Numbered from the stretch's first letter, positions 1 to 9,838 are shown. The stretch: 12,686 bases of DNA from Alphaproteobacteria bacterium UBA3307 (GCA_002361365.1 DEST01000017.1:1-12686); one strand, 5' to 3'. Program-made: numbers and translations. The notes: generated by a model from the sequence alone, not told the origin.

Positions 1-795
1 AAGCCGATGATTTATTATCCACTATCTACATTAATGTTATTTGGAATCAAAGAGATATTGATTATATCTACCCCTCAAGATACTCCTAATATCGAAAAAT
101 TATTCGGCAACGGTCATTTGCTTGGCTTAAATATTCAGTATGCTATCCAGCCTGAACCTAAAGGAATTGCTCAAGCCTTTACTATTGGGGCCGATTTTAT
201 CAATGACGATAAGGTATGCTTAATCTTGGGTGACAACATCTTTTATATGGGACAACAATTTCATTCCTTTCAAAAAACAGTCGCGGAAAATCACGAAAAT
301 TGCGCACTTATTTTTGCTCAGCACGTTTCTGATCCGGAACGTTTCGGTGTTGTGGAATTTGATTCAAACAAGTGCGTTATATCATTGGAAGAAAAGCCTA
401 AAAATCCAAAATCCAATTACGCTTCTGTCGGTTTGTATTTTTATCCGGCAGATGTGGTAGAAAAAGCAAAAAATTTACAACCTTCCGCTCGTGGTGAACT
501 TGAAATTACAGATTTAAATAATCTGTATTTACACGAAAATCGCTTAAAAGCTGTTGTTATGCAACGGGGTAATGCATGGCTTGATGCCGGAACTCCGGAT
601 AGCTTGATGGATGCCGGTCAATTTGTGCAAATTGTGGAAAAACGTCAAGGTCTTAAAATTGCCTGTATTGAAGAAATTGCTTTCAGAAGAGGATTTATGA
701 GCCCTGAAAAATTATTAAAGCATATCAACAGCTTAAAAGACGGAGAATATAAAAAATATTTAAGCAAAGTATACTCAGAGAGAAATAATGAATAA
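1..795 (+). CDS. rfbA: Glucose-1-phosphate thymidylyltransferase, 5'-truncated by window edge
   Basis: Makes dTDP-glucose and pyrophosphate from dTTP and glucose-1-phosphate in the cytoplasm, the entry step to dTDP-rhamnose and related surface sugars. The reading frame is open from base 1 (Lys-Pro-Met-Ile-Tyr-Tyr-Pro). RmlA proteins normally have about 30 residues before this, including the GGxGTRL nucleotide-binding loop, so the gene is cut only by the window edge. Visible family motifs are ISTPQDTP, LGDNIFY, DPERFGVVEFD, LEEKPKNPKSNYA, ARGELEITDLN, WLDAGTPDSL and EEIAFRRGF near the C-terminus. No internal stop or frameshift is seen. It lies 44 bases upstream of rfbB on the same strand, and the two are probably cotranscribed. 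rfbC and rfbD are not in view and may lie upstream. The identification is firm; whether the end product is rhamnose cannot be judged from here. Confidence 0.96.
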   Translation, partial: KPMIYYPLSTLMLFGIKEILIISTPQDTPNIEKLFGNGHLLGLNIQYAIQPEPKGIAQAFTIGADFINDDKVCLILGDNIFYMGQQFHSFQKTVAENHENCALIFAQHVSDPERFGVVEFDSNKCVISLEEKPKNPKSNYASVGLYFYPADVVEKAKNLQPSARGELEITDLNNLYLHENRLKAVVMQRGNAWLDAGTPDSLMDAGQFVQIVEKRQGLKIACIEEIAFRRGFMSPEKLLKHINSLKDGEYKKYLSKVYSERNNE

Positions 796-825
796 TCTGT
801 GTTTTGCAATATCTTATACCATTCA

Positions 826-830
826 AGAGG
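826..830 (+). promoter_or_regulatory. Ribosome binding site that fixes the rfbB start
   Basis: AGAGG lies nine bases before ATG 840. An in-frame TTG at 804 would add 12 residues, but it has no such site, and the added residues precede the usual RmlB N-terminus. This site therefore supports ATG 840. Confidence 0.7.
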
Positions 831-839
831 ATAACGAGA

Positions 840-1865
840 ATGTTTGAAACAATTTTAATTACCGGTGGTGCCGGATTTATCGGTTCTAATTTTGTACCGT
901 ATTTCTGTAAAAAATATCCACAATATCATATAGTTAATATAGATAAGTTAACGTACGCAGGAAATTTAGATAATTTACACGAATGTAAAGATATGCCGAA
1001 TTATACTTTTGTGCAAGCAGATATTTGCGATGCCGATAAAATGGATGAATTGTTTGCAAAATATGATGTTCGCGGAGTAATTCACTTTGCCGCCGAAAGC
1101 CACGTTGATAACTCAATTAAAGGACCGCGCGCTTTTATCAACACCAACATCATCGGCACATTCAATCTGTTGGAAGCGGCACGTAAACACTGGATGGATT
1201 CTCCGCAAAAAGTTAAAAACGGATACGAAAAATGTCGTTTTCATCATATATCTACCGATGAAGTTTACGGTTCTCTCGGAGCGGAAGGATATTTTTCAGA
1301 AACAACACCTTATGCCCCAAATTCCCCATATTCTGCAAGTAAGGCCAGCTCTGATTTTATGGTGAGAGCATATTATCATACCTTCGGTCTGAATGTTACA
1401 ACCTCTAACTGCTCTAATAATTATGGTCCGAAACAGCATCCGGAAAAACTGATTCCGCTGATTATTCAACGTGCGCTTAATGAGAAGCCACTACCTATTT
1501 ACGGCACCGGAGAAAATGTGCGTGACTGGTTGTATGTTTTAGACCATTGCAAAGCTATTGATTTAATTTTTCATACCGGAACGGCAGGAGAAACCTATAA
1601 TGTCGGCGGACATAACGAACTCAGCAATATCGCTATTGTACACAAAATATGTACCTTACTTGATGAACGTTGTCCGCGAAGTGAAGGCAAAAAATATGCG
1701 GATTTAATAACATTTGTAGCTGACAGAGCCGGACACGATTTTCGCTATGCTATTGATTCAAACAAACTTTCCAGTCAGTTAGGATGGAAAGCTGCTGAAA
1801 ATTTTGATACCGGAATCATTAAGACCGTGGACTGGTACATAAATTACTTTAAAAACAACAAATAA
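840..1865 (+). CDS. rfbB: dTDP-glucose 4,6-dehydratase
   Basis: NAD-dependent enzyme of the extended short-chain dehydrogenase family. It converts dTDP-glucose to dTDP-4-keto-6-deoxyglucose in the cytoplasm, directly after RfbA. The protein is 341 residues, the usual RmlB length. It has the Rossmann loop TGGAGFIGSN at residues 8-17, the catalytic STDEVYG segment at 138-144 (Thr139, Asp140, Glu141), and the YSASK catalytic Tyr164/Lys168 pair. NCSNNYGPKQ, PEKLIPL, YGTGENVRDWLYVLDHC and YNVGG also match the family. The start is ATG 840, with AGAGG upstream. It is probably in one transcript with rfbA. The gene ends only 17 bases from the end of convergent pbpC, with no clear terminator between them. 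It could in principle act on another nucleotide sugar, but adjacency to rfbA makes dTDP-glucose the natural substrate. Confidence 0.96.
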   Translation: MFETILITGGAGFIGSNFVPYFCKKYPQYHIVNIDKLTYAGNLDNLHECKDMPNYTFVQADICDADKMDELFAKYDVRGVIHFAAESHVDNSIKGPRAFINTNIIGTFNLLEAARKHWMDSPQKVKNGYEKCRFHHISTDEVYGSLGAEGYFSETTPYAPNSPYSASKASSDFMVRAYYHTFGLNVTTSNCSNNYGPKQHPEKLIPLIIQRALNEKPLPIYGTGENVRDWLYVLDHCKAIDLIFHTGTAGETYNVGGHNELSNIAIVHKICTLLDERCPRSEGKKYADLITFVADRAGHDFRYAIDSNKLSSQLGWKAAENFDTGIIKTVDWYINYFKNNK

Positions 1866-1882
1866 CTATTTGAAATACAATA

Positions 1883-4216
1883 TTAATTTAGTAAATCAAC
1901 TTGAATATTTACGGTTGTTTCGCGTCCTATGTCATCAACTGCCTTAATTTCCGAGTGTCCGACCGGTGGAGTAATTTCAGCTATATTATTTACATTAACT
2001 TTAGCTCCTAATTTATTGTTTATAAACCAATAAATATATTTAGCATCAGCATCTGCCACCGCTTTTAGAGCTATTTTTTCTTGTGATAGCTTTTGCGAGC
2101 GTACTAAATAACGACTCTTATCGGCAGGATATATAATTTGCGGAGGTGTACCACTGTAAGTTCTATCAAATTTGGTGCAATTTTCCTTAAATTCCGGCGG
2201 CCGTTTTAAGGTGATTCCGGCGTGTGCATATGCTTGCAACACATCAGAAGGCCAAAAATTATATGCCCGCATTTCGGTTGTCGGAGGTGTGTGTTTACAC
2301 GCCCGTAATCCGCTGACTATATCAATTGGAATTCTTCGTGTTACATTAGATAGTTTAATTGTCGATATTCCCGGAATAAAATATGTTGGCACCGTATCAG
2401 TGCAATCGGAATTAGCAATATCTCCGGTATTTTGACAAACTTCAACAACAGCTAAATTCAAGTCAGTACGAGGTTGTAAAGATGGCAAAAACTTATTTTG
2501 CTTGCCTAGCAGTCTGATAAATCTAAAAAAGAGCGGTGCGGCAATCTCACGCCCGACAAATGCATTATTCGGTGTTCCGTCAAAATTACCAACCCATATA
2601 ACCACCACATACGGCCCGACTATACCTACACTCCACGCATCTTTAAAACCATATGAAGTACCGGTTTTCCACGCTACAGGATATCGCAATTTTGTTCCTG
2701 AAAATCCATTTTTTAGCTCATCTACGGGCTGATTTTGGCTCAACATATCCATAGTCATAAAGGCCGATTCCGGAGATATTTGCTGTGATACCGGCAATTT
2801 TTCTTGTTTTACAAAATGTATATTTTCAAACTTGCCATAATTATAAAGCATTGCGTACATTGCCCCCAAATTTTCTGCTGATACTTCGATTCCGCCGAGT
2901 GCCATTGCCAATCCGTAAAATTCCGGCGATTTTAATTTCGCAACTCCGCAATTTTTAAGCAAATTATACATATTTTGTTCGCCTACTCGCAGCAATAACT
3001 CCACCGCCGGTATGTTACGACTGAAAATAAGAGCATCGGTTGCATTGACCAATCCATAAAATGATTTATCAAAATTTTCCGGCGTATAAAGTCCATAATT
3101 TTTAGGCACATCTTTAAGCATTGTTTTAGGGTGAATAATACCTTTTTCCAAAGCCAAAGCATATATAAACGGTTTGAGCGCCGAGCCCGGAGAACGCAAC
3201 GCCTTAATTCCATCAACCTGTCCCAAAATATTGTTATCATAAAAATTATTTGAACCGATATATGTCAATGTATCCATAGTTTGCGCATTTATAATCAATG
3301 CACTTGCGTTATAAACACCTTTCTTGTGATGAGCCGTCACATATTGATGCAAAATTTCTTCTGCCTGATGTTGCAAATTTAAGTCAAGAGTAGAAACTAT
3401 CTGCCCTTGTCGATTCTCTAATACACGCCGGACAAAATGCGGGGCTTCATTAGGCAAATATACACTTGATGCCAACGGTAAATTTAAATATTCATTTTCT
3501 TTATGCTGATATTTTTGTTTCCATATTTTTTGCAGCATTGTTGCGGCAATAATATTTTTTTGTCTTCCCCTTACCGACAAAAGTGAGCGTTTCTCAGGAT
3601 TCTGCGGGATAACTGTCAGAGCCAAAATTTGTGGCAAGTTAAGATTTTTTGTTTTTGCATTATAGTAAATTTGTGCCGCTGCGCCAATACCTTCTATATT
3701 TCCTCCGTATGGTGCCACATTAAAATATGCTTCTAAAATCTCTTTTTTGGAATAAAACATCTCAATTTGCAATGCTCGCAGCATCTGCTTAATTTTTCCA
3801 ATTACTGTTGCCGAATCAATATGATATATAATTCGCGCCACTTGCATTGTTATGGTAGAAGCACCGCGCTTACGCCTTCCTGTAGCTGTTTGTATTGCTG
3901 CCTTTATCACACTCAGCGGGTTTATGCCAAAATGAAAATAAAATCCCCTATCCTCATATAGCAACAGTGCCCTTTTTGCTTCTTCCGGAATTTCAGTAAA
4001 CGGCACAAACAGTCGATACTTATCATCAACCGACAGTGTCAATTTCAGCAGTTTTCCGTTGCGGTCATATACTGCGGAAGAAAAGTTGTATTGCGCATAT
4101 AAATCCGGCTTTGGCACAACGATAAACAACAATAAAAAAAATGTTGCAGTCACTATTATTGTTGTAACCCAAGTCCGTTTCCGCATCTTTTGCAGAATTT
4201 GCAGCAAATTATTCAT
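1883..4216 (-). CDS. pbpC: Penicillin-binding protein 1C, bifunctional peptidoglycan synthase
   Basis: Periplasmic class A penicillin-binding protein that polymerises lipid II (glycosyltransferase) and has a transpeptidase domain. From ATG 4216 it has 777 residues, which is normal for PbpC. Order: one membrane segment at about 16-34; glycosyltransferase 51 domain with the catalytic EDRGF motif (Glu88) and the GASTITMQ and EAYFNVAPYGG blocks; transpeptidase with SALK (Ser345, Lys348), SRN (Ser399, Asn401) and KTG (517-519); then a C-terminal PBP1C domain (about 690-777) ending in Trp and PPVGHSEIKAVDDIGR. All catalytic residues are present. An in-frame TTG at 4219 directly precedes the ATG. 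The ATG overlaps the last eight bases of the upstream alpha-2-macroglobulin gene and has no strong Shine-Dalgarno site, so translational coupling is likely. The pbpC/alpha-2-macroglobulin pairing is well known in Gram-negative bacteria. Confidence 0.96.
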   Translation of the reverse strand: MNNLLQILQKMRKRTWVTTIIVTATFFLLLFIVVPKPDLYAQYNFSSAVYDRNGKLLKLTLSVDDKYRLFVPFTEIPEEAKRALLLYEDRGFYFHFGINPLSVIKAAIQTATGRRKRGASTITMQVARIIYHIDSATVIGKIKQMLRALQIEMFYSKKEILEAYFNVAPYGGNIEGIGAAAQIYYNAKTKNLNLPQILALTVIPQNPEKRSLLSVRGRQKNIIAATMLQKIWKQKYQHKENEYLNLPLASSVYLPNEAPHFVRRVLENRQGQIVSTLDLNLQHQAEEILHQYVTAHHKKGVYNASALIINAQTMDTLTYIGSNNFYDNNILGQVDGIKALRSPGSALKPFIYALALEKGIIHPKTMLKDVPKNYGLYTPENFDKSFYGLVNATDALIFSRNIPAVELLLRVGEQNMYNLLKNCGVAKLKSPEFYGLAMALGGIEVSAENLGAMYAMLYNYGKFENIHFVKQEKLPVSQQISPESAFMTMDMLSQNQPVDELKNGFSGTKLRYPVAWKTGTSYGFKDAWSVGIVGPYVVVIWVGNFDGTPNNAFVGREIAAPLFFRFIRLLGKQNKFLPSLQPRTDLNLAVVEVCQNTGDIANSDCTDTVPTYFIPGISTIKLSNVTRRIPIDIVSGLRACKHTPPTTEMRAYNFWPSDVLQAYAHAGITLKRPPEFKENCTKFDRTYSGTPPQIIYPADKSRYLVRSQKLSQEKIALKAVADADAKYIYWFINNKLGAKVNVNNIAEITPPVGHSEIKAVDDIGRETTVNIQVDLLN

Positions 4217-7200
4217 CAATTGTTATCACAAAAGATTCCGAATTAGCTCGTACCAATGGTTGATATAATGCTGAGCCGTAAACTGCCGGAACTATAAATT
4301 TTCCTTGAGCCACAACTCTTACTTTGTAGCTGATAGTTTTAGCTTGTGATTCGGCTGAAGCATACACCACCACCCTATCCTCTCTGATTTCAGACGAAGC
4401 TATCCATCCGTCAGTGCTGATACTATTATTTACTGCTTCAAAACAACCGGAAAGTAAATCTACAATCGCTACATCAGAAATATAATTATTTTTTAGGCTT
4501 CTATAATGAATTTTTACTGTCAATTCATCGCCGATACGAGCGGTTGTTACACGATTACCGTTTTTATCGAAATACTCTTTACTAATCTCCAAACCGTCTG
4601 CAGTGGCTGCAATATTTTTCTCTTGCAAAAAACCGAGTTGGCTGACTGCATAGTAAAAAGGCTCATCTGAACTGACCGTCAAATTTTTCGTTTCCGGCGT
4701 AAAATCAACAGTTGGAAAAGGAGTATATTGAGGTTTATATTCGGAAAAACGAATATTTTTATCTGCTATATTATCTCCTATTGCATTTAGAGTCAAAACC
4801 GCCCAGGCTGCTGATTTGGTTGTAAAATTGCCGTCTGACATTGTCGAAAGTAAATTTTGAATTTTTTCGGCGCGCAAAGTTTCAAACAAATCTGCAAAAT
4901 AAGTTGCTGTCAGATAATCATTAAGCACATCTTCCGCAGCCATACCAACAGTCTTATAATGGCCGGCCAAACGATACGCTTTTGCATTATCTTGCAATAG
5001 TTTATAGCTCGCAGCCATAAACGATGCCCCTAAAGTATTATGCCAATCGTCAGGATATTTTTCTTTATAAAATTCTTCCAAATTAAGCAGATAGTTTGTG
5101 GTAATTCGTCCGCTTAATGTCAACACGTAAGTTGCATAAGCCGGCAGAAAATCCGCTTTGTTATACGGTTCGCGCGCCGCCTCGGCTGCACAATATGCCA
5201 AAGCTCGTTCCAACATATTCTGCGGAACATTAAAGTTATGCTGTTGCGCTTTAAGTAAAAAGTGCGTAGCATAAATTGAGGCGTACGCATCAGGCTCAGC
5301 ACCGGAAACACTCCATGCACTAAAACCACCGTTCAATGTTTGCCGTTCATATAATTTAGCAATAGCATCATCAAACAATGCATAAACATCTATATTTTTC
5401 AGCAATTCCGGATATTTAAAAAACACTTCAATTGCCGGGAAAACCTTGCTTATGGTTTGCTCAGTGCAATAATGCGGAAACTTATCAAGATATTTAAGCG
5501 GAGCTGTTGCCAATACTAATGGTGATGTTGATGCCGAAATCTGTTGTATCAGATATTCTGAATACAAATTTTCCACACCTTTTAGTTTATATTTCGAACG
5601 AACACGCCCCATTTGATAGTGCCCACCGTATAAGGTTGCAGGACGCACACTCAATGTATACGGCATAACGGATTTTTTATCCTTATCTGCCACGCTTTGC
5701 GCCGTAAATCTGATTTCTTTTGCTCCGAGTTGCGGTAACGCTTTCAAACGGAATTCTATCATATTTTCTTTGCCACCGCTGAGTTTCAATATCTGAGTTT
5801 TTTCACCTATAACTTCAAATCCGTCACCGACATCAATATCAACACTTACCGGATAGTCATTACCGGAATTTTCTAACATATTTTCAACACTTAATCCGAT
5901 AATGAATTCATCGCCGGGAGATACATTAAGCGGTCCTGATGGTACAAGAGCAAAATCACTATGTACCAAAACCGACTTTCCGACACTACCGAAACGTTCT
6001 TCAGACACAGCTACCGCCATCACTTTAATTTCTCCGTTAAAACTTTCCGGCACTTGATAGATATAACTTCCGCCTTTGTCATCACTTTTTATGATACCGC
6101 TCCAAAAAGCAACAGGCTTGGCATTCTTGCGCGCAAATGGATTGAGATATTTTTCCAGAGCTAATGCCTCATAACTATCATCACCTCCGCTTGCTGACAG
6201 ACTTTGCAAAATTTGGATATCCGGCATAATCAAATCCATAATTTGCGATGTTATTACCCGTAATGCCTTCTTTTTCAAAAAATCAGCCTTAGGATTAGGT
6301 TGCACATAGTGCGCCACCTGCAAAATTCCTTGATTAACCCCAAAAATTATGATTTTTGCTTTTTGTGTGGTTTTATAATTAACAACCAATTTTTCTCCTG
6401 ACTTGACTTTTTGCGGCACATCAAGTTCGATTTTCAGCAGGCGATTATCCTGATTGATATTAAACGGTACTGCCGCATAACTTAAAGCCGGCAAATAAAT
6501 TTCAGGTGATTTTACATCGCGGAAAAATGCAACATTAACATAAGCATTACCTTCTGCATTATCCGGCAAAGTAATATGCTCTACCAGAGTTTGTGTATCC
6601 GCCTTAAACCATTTATATGCATAAACTTTATCCTGTTCAATTGTAATCAAACCATAACCGATATAAGGAGCGGTAATTTGCATTTCTATGTCCTCTCCTG
6701 CTTTATATTCATTACGATTCAATTTAAGCCCTAAAACAGATTCTCGATCTGCCGTATGTTGCATATTTGATGCACCGACAACCGTATATTCAACATTTGC
6801 TAATATTCTGCCGTCATTTGTTTCTATGCGCAACACATATTCACCGGCTGTATCGGTTTGTAAATCAATCTTGGTTCCGGTTGCATCAATTTGCCACGAT
6901 TTTTTATAAACTTCTACTTCTTTTGGTACCATTTGATAGCGATACGTTCCGTTAGGCTGTGCCACTAAACTCGCGACATAATCTTTACGCACCAATTTCA
7001 ACACTAAATTATCTTTAACTATTTGTTTTAATGTATTGTTGATTGCTACAAAAGAAATATGACGTGTTGCATTTTTGTGAATATAGTTCAAATCACCATC
7101 AGCTTTCCAGCCGACAAGATATTCTTCTTCGGCCGTTAACAATCCGAGGGAAGCTTTTACCCCTCTGCCACTACCTTGTTCCAATCCTTCTACATACAAG

Positions 7201-9695
7201 CGCAAACCATACGGACCGTCTTTAAATGCCGATAAGTCTATATTCAATGTTCCCATACCAGCTAAATCCGTTTTTACATCAGGCAAGTTTTGCTCATACG
7301 TGCGACGTTTTACAGTAGCGTTAGGTGTCAAAAACACATAATTTGCATATTCTTTAAATCTGAATATTGTCGGAGTTATTATGTATGATGCCTTGATTGT
7401 ATGCCCTACTGCCGGAGTTCCGTATAAATTCTGCAAATCAATTAAAGCTCGCAAATCTTTTTTTGTAGTCCAACCTTTAACGGGTACATCTTCCCATTTT
7501 ACTTTTATTTTAAGATTATCCGGCAAAAACTCCTCGACCTTGAACAACAAATTCCCAACATAATATTGTTGATTGTCTTTACCCTTAACATATAATGTCA
7601 GATTATATTGCCCGGTAACTGCCGTTTGTGCCAACTTTAACCGGTATGTCATAAAGCCGACATTATCGGCGTGTAATTCGGCATTTGCCGCCAAATCTCC
7701 GTTAGGATTGCGTATTTCCAACAAAAATGGTAAATTTTGCGGTATTTTTAAGTCGCTTTGGCGAACAATAATCCCAAATTCCGCTGTTTCTCCCGGACGA
7801 TAAATGCCGCGGTCGCTGAATATTGAACTTTTAAGTGCATAATCACCTTGCCTTAAATCATATTCTCCGCCCACATCAAAACGTGACATATTCAAAAATC
7901 TGTCATAACGGTTAATCGGCAAAAATGAAACATCATCATTTTTACTTACTTTATAAACAACCGGCTCTCTATCATTCTGAAAATTAGAAAAATTCGGTAA
8001 ATACGCCATACCTTCGGCATTAGTGTTTGCACTCAAAACAGGCAGACCGTTTTTACCTAAAACTTCGACTTTTGCATCGGCAACCGGTTTACCCAGACTC
8101 ACATCAGAAACAAAAATATTATGACTTTCATCAGCATTATCTTTTACTACAATTCCTAAATCCGTTATCACAATCAGGCGTTTTTCAATATTGCTTGAAT
8201 AATCTCCGCCGGAAAAACCTACGGCACGTAATATAAAAATACCTTTTTTGTTTTGAAAATATTCATCCAAATTAACGCTGGCATAACTTGCAACACCTGA
8301 TTTTTGCTGATTTATCGGCAAATTTTTTTCATATATTCGGGCAATATTGTTTTCCGTAAAGTTATAATTCATAAAAAACGGATGAGCAAAATCTCCACCG
8401 GTTTGTGTTGCCAAGTGATTCAAATTTTCGGCACTTATTTGTGCTACCTCAACTTTAAGATTATCAATTCCGCGAGTTAAAAAACTAACCTGATGATTTC
8501 CTTTAAGCGGCAAAACCGCACCGTCTGCCGCCACACTAACCTCTCGCGGATACGGCTTAAAGTCTGTGGTTTCAATCGCATCGTGCGCCAAAATATATCC
8601 CTCCGTTGACTTTAGACCTTTTTGTACTTGAGCAATCAAACAACCGGATGGTTGGCTGACATCATATTTAAAAATATGTTGTTTTAAGCCTTCATCTCCG
8701 CGTGATATTTCCTCAATTTTTAAGCTCTGTATATTCTTTAAATCTGTTAATTTATATTCAGCTTTTGCGGCTTTGGTAAATGTTTTTTCACAATCTTCCG
8801 GAGAATAATATAAAGCAAATTTCTCCGCCAAATCCGCCGCATTGACTGCGGTGGTAAATTCAACAAACAGCACTTGCTCAGGATTATTATTTTTTAGGCT
8901 GTTGCGGATTATATCGGCTTTGATTGACTGTACTTGAAAAAAAGCATCACTACTCGGAATTTCAACTTTTGCCACAATCGGAGCAATCAACTTTTTTGCA
9001 TTATAAATATTTTCTATTTCATCTACAGTTATTTTAGCAAAATCGGCTTCTTCAGCTATTTTAAGCGGCGCAGAAATTATGTGAAGCTGCGTATTTGTAT
9101 CATCTGTTTTGAAACTGAAATCATACTTTGCTCCGCCGGTTGTACGAACATTTACACCGTTTTTAATACTCTCCGGCTTTAACGGATAGTTAAAAGAAAA
9201 TGATGCTATTGCCGATTTATTGTGCACATTAAGCGGGTCTTCATAAAACGCCGAACTTTCCACTTTACCCTTAAATTGCGGAGAGGTAAATGAAAAGTCC
9301 TTCTCTTTTATTTTAACTTGCGGATTAAAGATTTCTGGCGCCGCTACAACATTATAGTTAGTATCCGGCAAAAAATCATTTTCCGGCACAAAACGCAAAG
9401 TAGAATCGTTCAACCAAGACCATTCTCCGCGTATTTGCGGCTGTATTTTAATATATTCGTTCAGCGGCTGATACAACATTTCTACTCTTGCAGCTGACGA
9501 ACTGTAGCGCACATAAAGCGGACGCGGTTTCACATATTCTTCAGTTATTACCTTTTCTTTTATGGTTACCACAGGCTTATCATACGCCCCCAGCTGCCAA
9601 TTACCACTATAATAAAACCATATAGCCGCCACACATAAAACCGGTGCAGCCAAAACAGTTGTCAGCATCTTTTTAGAAATTATGCCAAACTTCAT
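4209..9695 (-). CDS. Bacterial alpha-2-macroglobulin, membrane-anchored, thioester type
   Basis: Large periplasmic protease trap of the YfhM family. Cleavage of a bait region by an attacking protease exposes a thioester that binds the protease covalently. The protein is 1828 residues, within the family range. A hydrophobic N-terminal segment (about 10-29, after Lys8-Lys9) should anchor it in the inner membrane. Macroglobulin-like domains follow, with the conserved DRGIYRPGE at 628-636. The A2M domain begins near FWSG (1197-1200). The thioester motif CTEQ is at 1410-1413 in a helical domain rich in aromatic and alanine residues, and the C-terminal macroglobulin domains contain LEISKEYFD and VPAVYGSALYQP. 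Cys21 lies after Pro-Val-Leu, which is not a normal lipobox, so lipidation as in E. coli YfhM is doubtful. ATG 9695 has a strong GGAGG site five bases upstream. It is the first gene of a two-gene unit with pbpC, consistent with a proposed defence-and-repair role. The target protease cannot be told from sequence. Confidence 0.95.
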   Translation of the reverse strand: MKFGIISKKMLTTVLAAPVLCVAAIWFYYSGNWQLGAYDKPVVTIKEKVITEEYVKPRPLYVRYSSSAARVEMLYQPLNEYIKIQPQIRGEWSWLNDSTLRFVPENDFLPDTNYNVVAAPEIFNPQVKIKEKDFSFTSPQFKGKVESSAFYEDPLNVHNKSAIASFSFNYPLKPESIKNGVNVRTTGGAKYDFSFKTDDTNTQLHIISAPLKIAEEADFAKITVDEIENIYNAKKLIAPIVAKVEIPSSDAFFQVQSIKADIIRNSLKNNNPEQVLFVEFTTAVNAADLAEKFALYYSPEDCEKTFTKAAKAEYKLTDLKNIQSLKIEEISRGDEGLKQHIFKYDVSQPSGCLIAQVQKGLKSTEGYILAHDAIETTDFKPYPREVSVAADGAVLPLKGNHQVSFLTRGIDNLKVEVAQISAENLNHLATQTGGDFAHPFFMNYNFTENNIARIYEKNLPINQQKSGVASYASVNLDEYFQNKKGIFILRAVGFSGGDYSSNIEKRLIVITDLGIVVKDNADESHNIFVSDVSLGKPVADAKVEVLGKNGLPVLSANTNAEGMAYLPNFSNFQNDREPVVYKVSKNDDVSFLPINRYDRFLNMSRFDVGGEYDLRQGDYALKSSIFSDRGIYRPGETAEFGIIVRQSDLKIPQNLPFLLEIRNPNGDLAANAELHADNVGFMTYRLKLAQTAVTGQYNLTLYVKGKDNQQYYVGNLLFKVEEFLPDNLKIKVKWEDVPVKGWTTKKDLRALIDLQNLYGTPAVGHTIKASYIITPTIFRFKEYANYVFLTPNATVKRRTYEQNLPDVKTDLAGMGTLNIDLSAFKDGPYGLRLYVEGLEQGSGRGVKASLGLLTAEEEYLVGWKADGDLNYIHKNATRHISFVAINNTLKQIVKDNLVLKLVRKDYVASLVAQPNGTYRYQMVPKEVEVYKKSWQIDATGTKIDLQTDTAGEYVLRIETNDGRILANVEYTVVGASNMQHTADRESVLGLKLNRNEYKAGEDIEMQITAPYIGYGLITIEQDKVYAYKWFKADTQTLVEHITLPDNAEGNAYVNVAFFRDVKSPEIYLPALSYAAVPFNINQDNRLLKIELDVPQKVKSGEKLVVNYKTTQKAKIIIFGVNQGILQVAHYVQPNPKADFLKKKALRVITSQIMDLIMPDIQILQSLSASGGDDSYEALALEKYLNPFARKNAKPVAFWSGIIKSDDKGGSYIYQVPESFNGEIKVMAVAVSEERFGSVGKSVLVHSDFALVPSGPLNVSPGDEFIIGLSVENMLENSGNDYPVSVDIDVGDGFEVIGEKTQILKLSGGKENMIEFRLKALPQLGAKEIRFTAQSVADKDKKSVMPYTLSVRPATLYGGHYQMGRVRSKYKLKGVENLYSEYLIQQISASTSPLVLATAPLKYLDKFPHYCTEQTISKVFPAIEVFFKYPELLKNIDVYALFDDAIAKLYERQTLNGGFSAWSVSGAEPDAYASIYATHFLLKAQQHNFNVPQNMLERALAYCAAEAAREPYNKADFLPAYATYVLTLSGRITTNYLLNLEEFYKEKYPDDWHNTLGASFMAASYKLLQDNAKAYRLAGHYKTVGMAAEDVLNDYLTATYFADLFETLRAEKIQNLLSTMSDGNFTTKSAAWAVLTLNAIGDNIADKNIRFSEYKPQYTPFPTVDFTPETKNLTVSSDEPFYYAVSQLGFLQEKNIAATADGLEISKEYFDKNGNRVTTARIGDELTVKIHYRSLKNNYISDVAIVDLLSGCFEAVNNSISTDGWIASSEIREDRVVVYASAESQAKTISYKVRVVAQGKFIVPAVYGSALYQPLVRANSESFVITIDE

Positions 9696-9700
9696 TTTCT

Positions 9701-9705
9701 CCTCC
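9701..9705 (-). promoter_or_regulatory. Ribosome binding site of the alpha-2-macroglobulin gene
   Basis: On the minus strand GGAGG (within GGAGGAG) lies five bases before ATG 9695. It is the strongest Shine-Dalgarno site in the window and supports this start. Confidence 0.75.
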
Positions 9706-9775
9706 GCTAATTTAATACTACTAATATATGCTTTATCCTATGCTTCAAAAAGGGATATTCAAAGTTTTTTAAGTC

Positions 9776-9802
9776 ATTATACACAAATTCTTTAAATGCA
9801 AA
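9776..9802 (-). promoter_or_regulatory. Candidate promoter for the alpha-2-macroglobulin-pbpC operon
   Basis: On the minus strand a perfect TATAAT occupies 9781-9776. The best -35 is TTTGCA at 9802-9797, but the spacer is only 15 bases. It would give a 5' leader of about 70 bases. A second weak pair (TTGAAT, then TAGGAT 16 bases later) lies downstream, so the exact promoter is uncertain. The position just after the HAD terminator shows that the operon needs its own promoter hereabouts. Confidence 0.35.
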
Positions 9803-9838
9803 AAAATCCCCTTAACCTTAACAATCAAGGAAGGGGAT
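9800..9838 (-). terminator. Intrinsic terminator after the HAD phosphatase gene
   Basis: On the minus strand ATCCCCTT (9838-9831) pairs with AAGGGGAT (9813-9806). An inner four-base stem (CCTT with AAGG), a two-base bulge and a seven-base loop lie inside. Seven Ts follow (9806-9800). The gene's stop is only six bases away, so this is clearly its terminator. The opposite side has no T run, so it should not work for plus-strand transcripts. Confidence 0.9.

Noticed and set aside
804..839. TTG 804 as the start of rfbB
   Set aside because: It has no ribosome site and adds 12 residues before the normal N-terminus. AGAGG sits correctly before ATG 840.
1853..1920. AAACAAC/GTTGTTT inverted repeat between rfbB and pbpC as a two-way terminator
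   Set aside because: The arms are 54 bases apart, the stem is AT-rich and seven pairs long, both arms lie in coding sequence and no T run follows.
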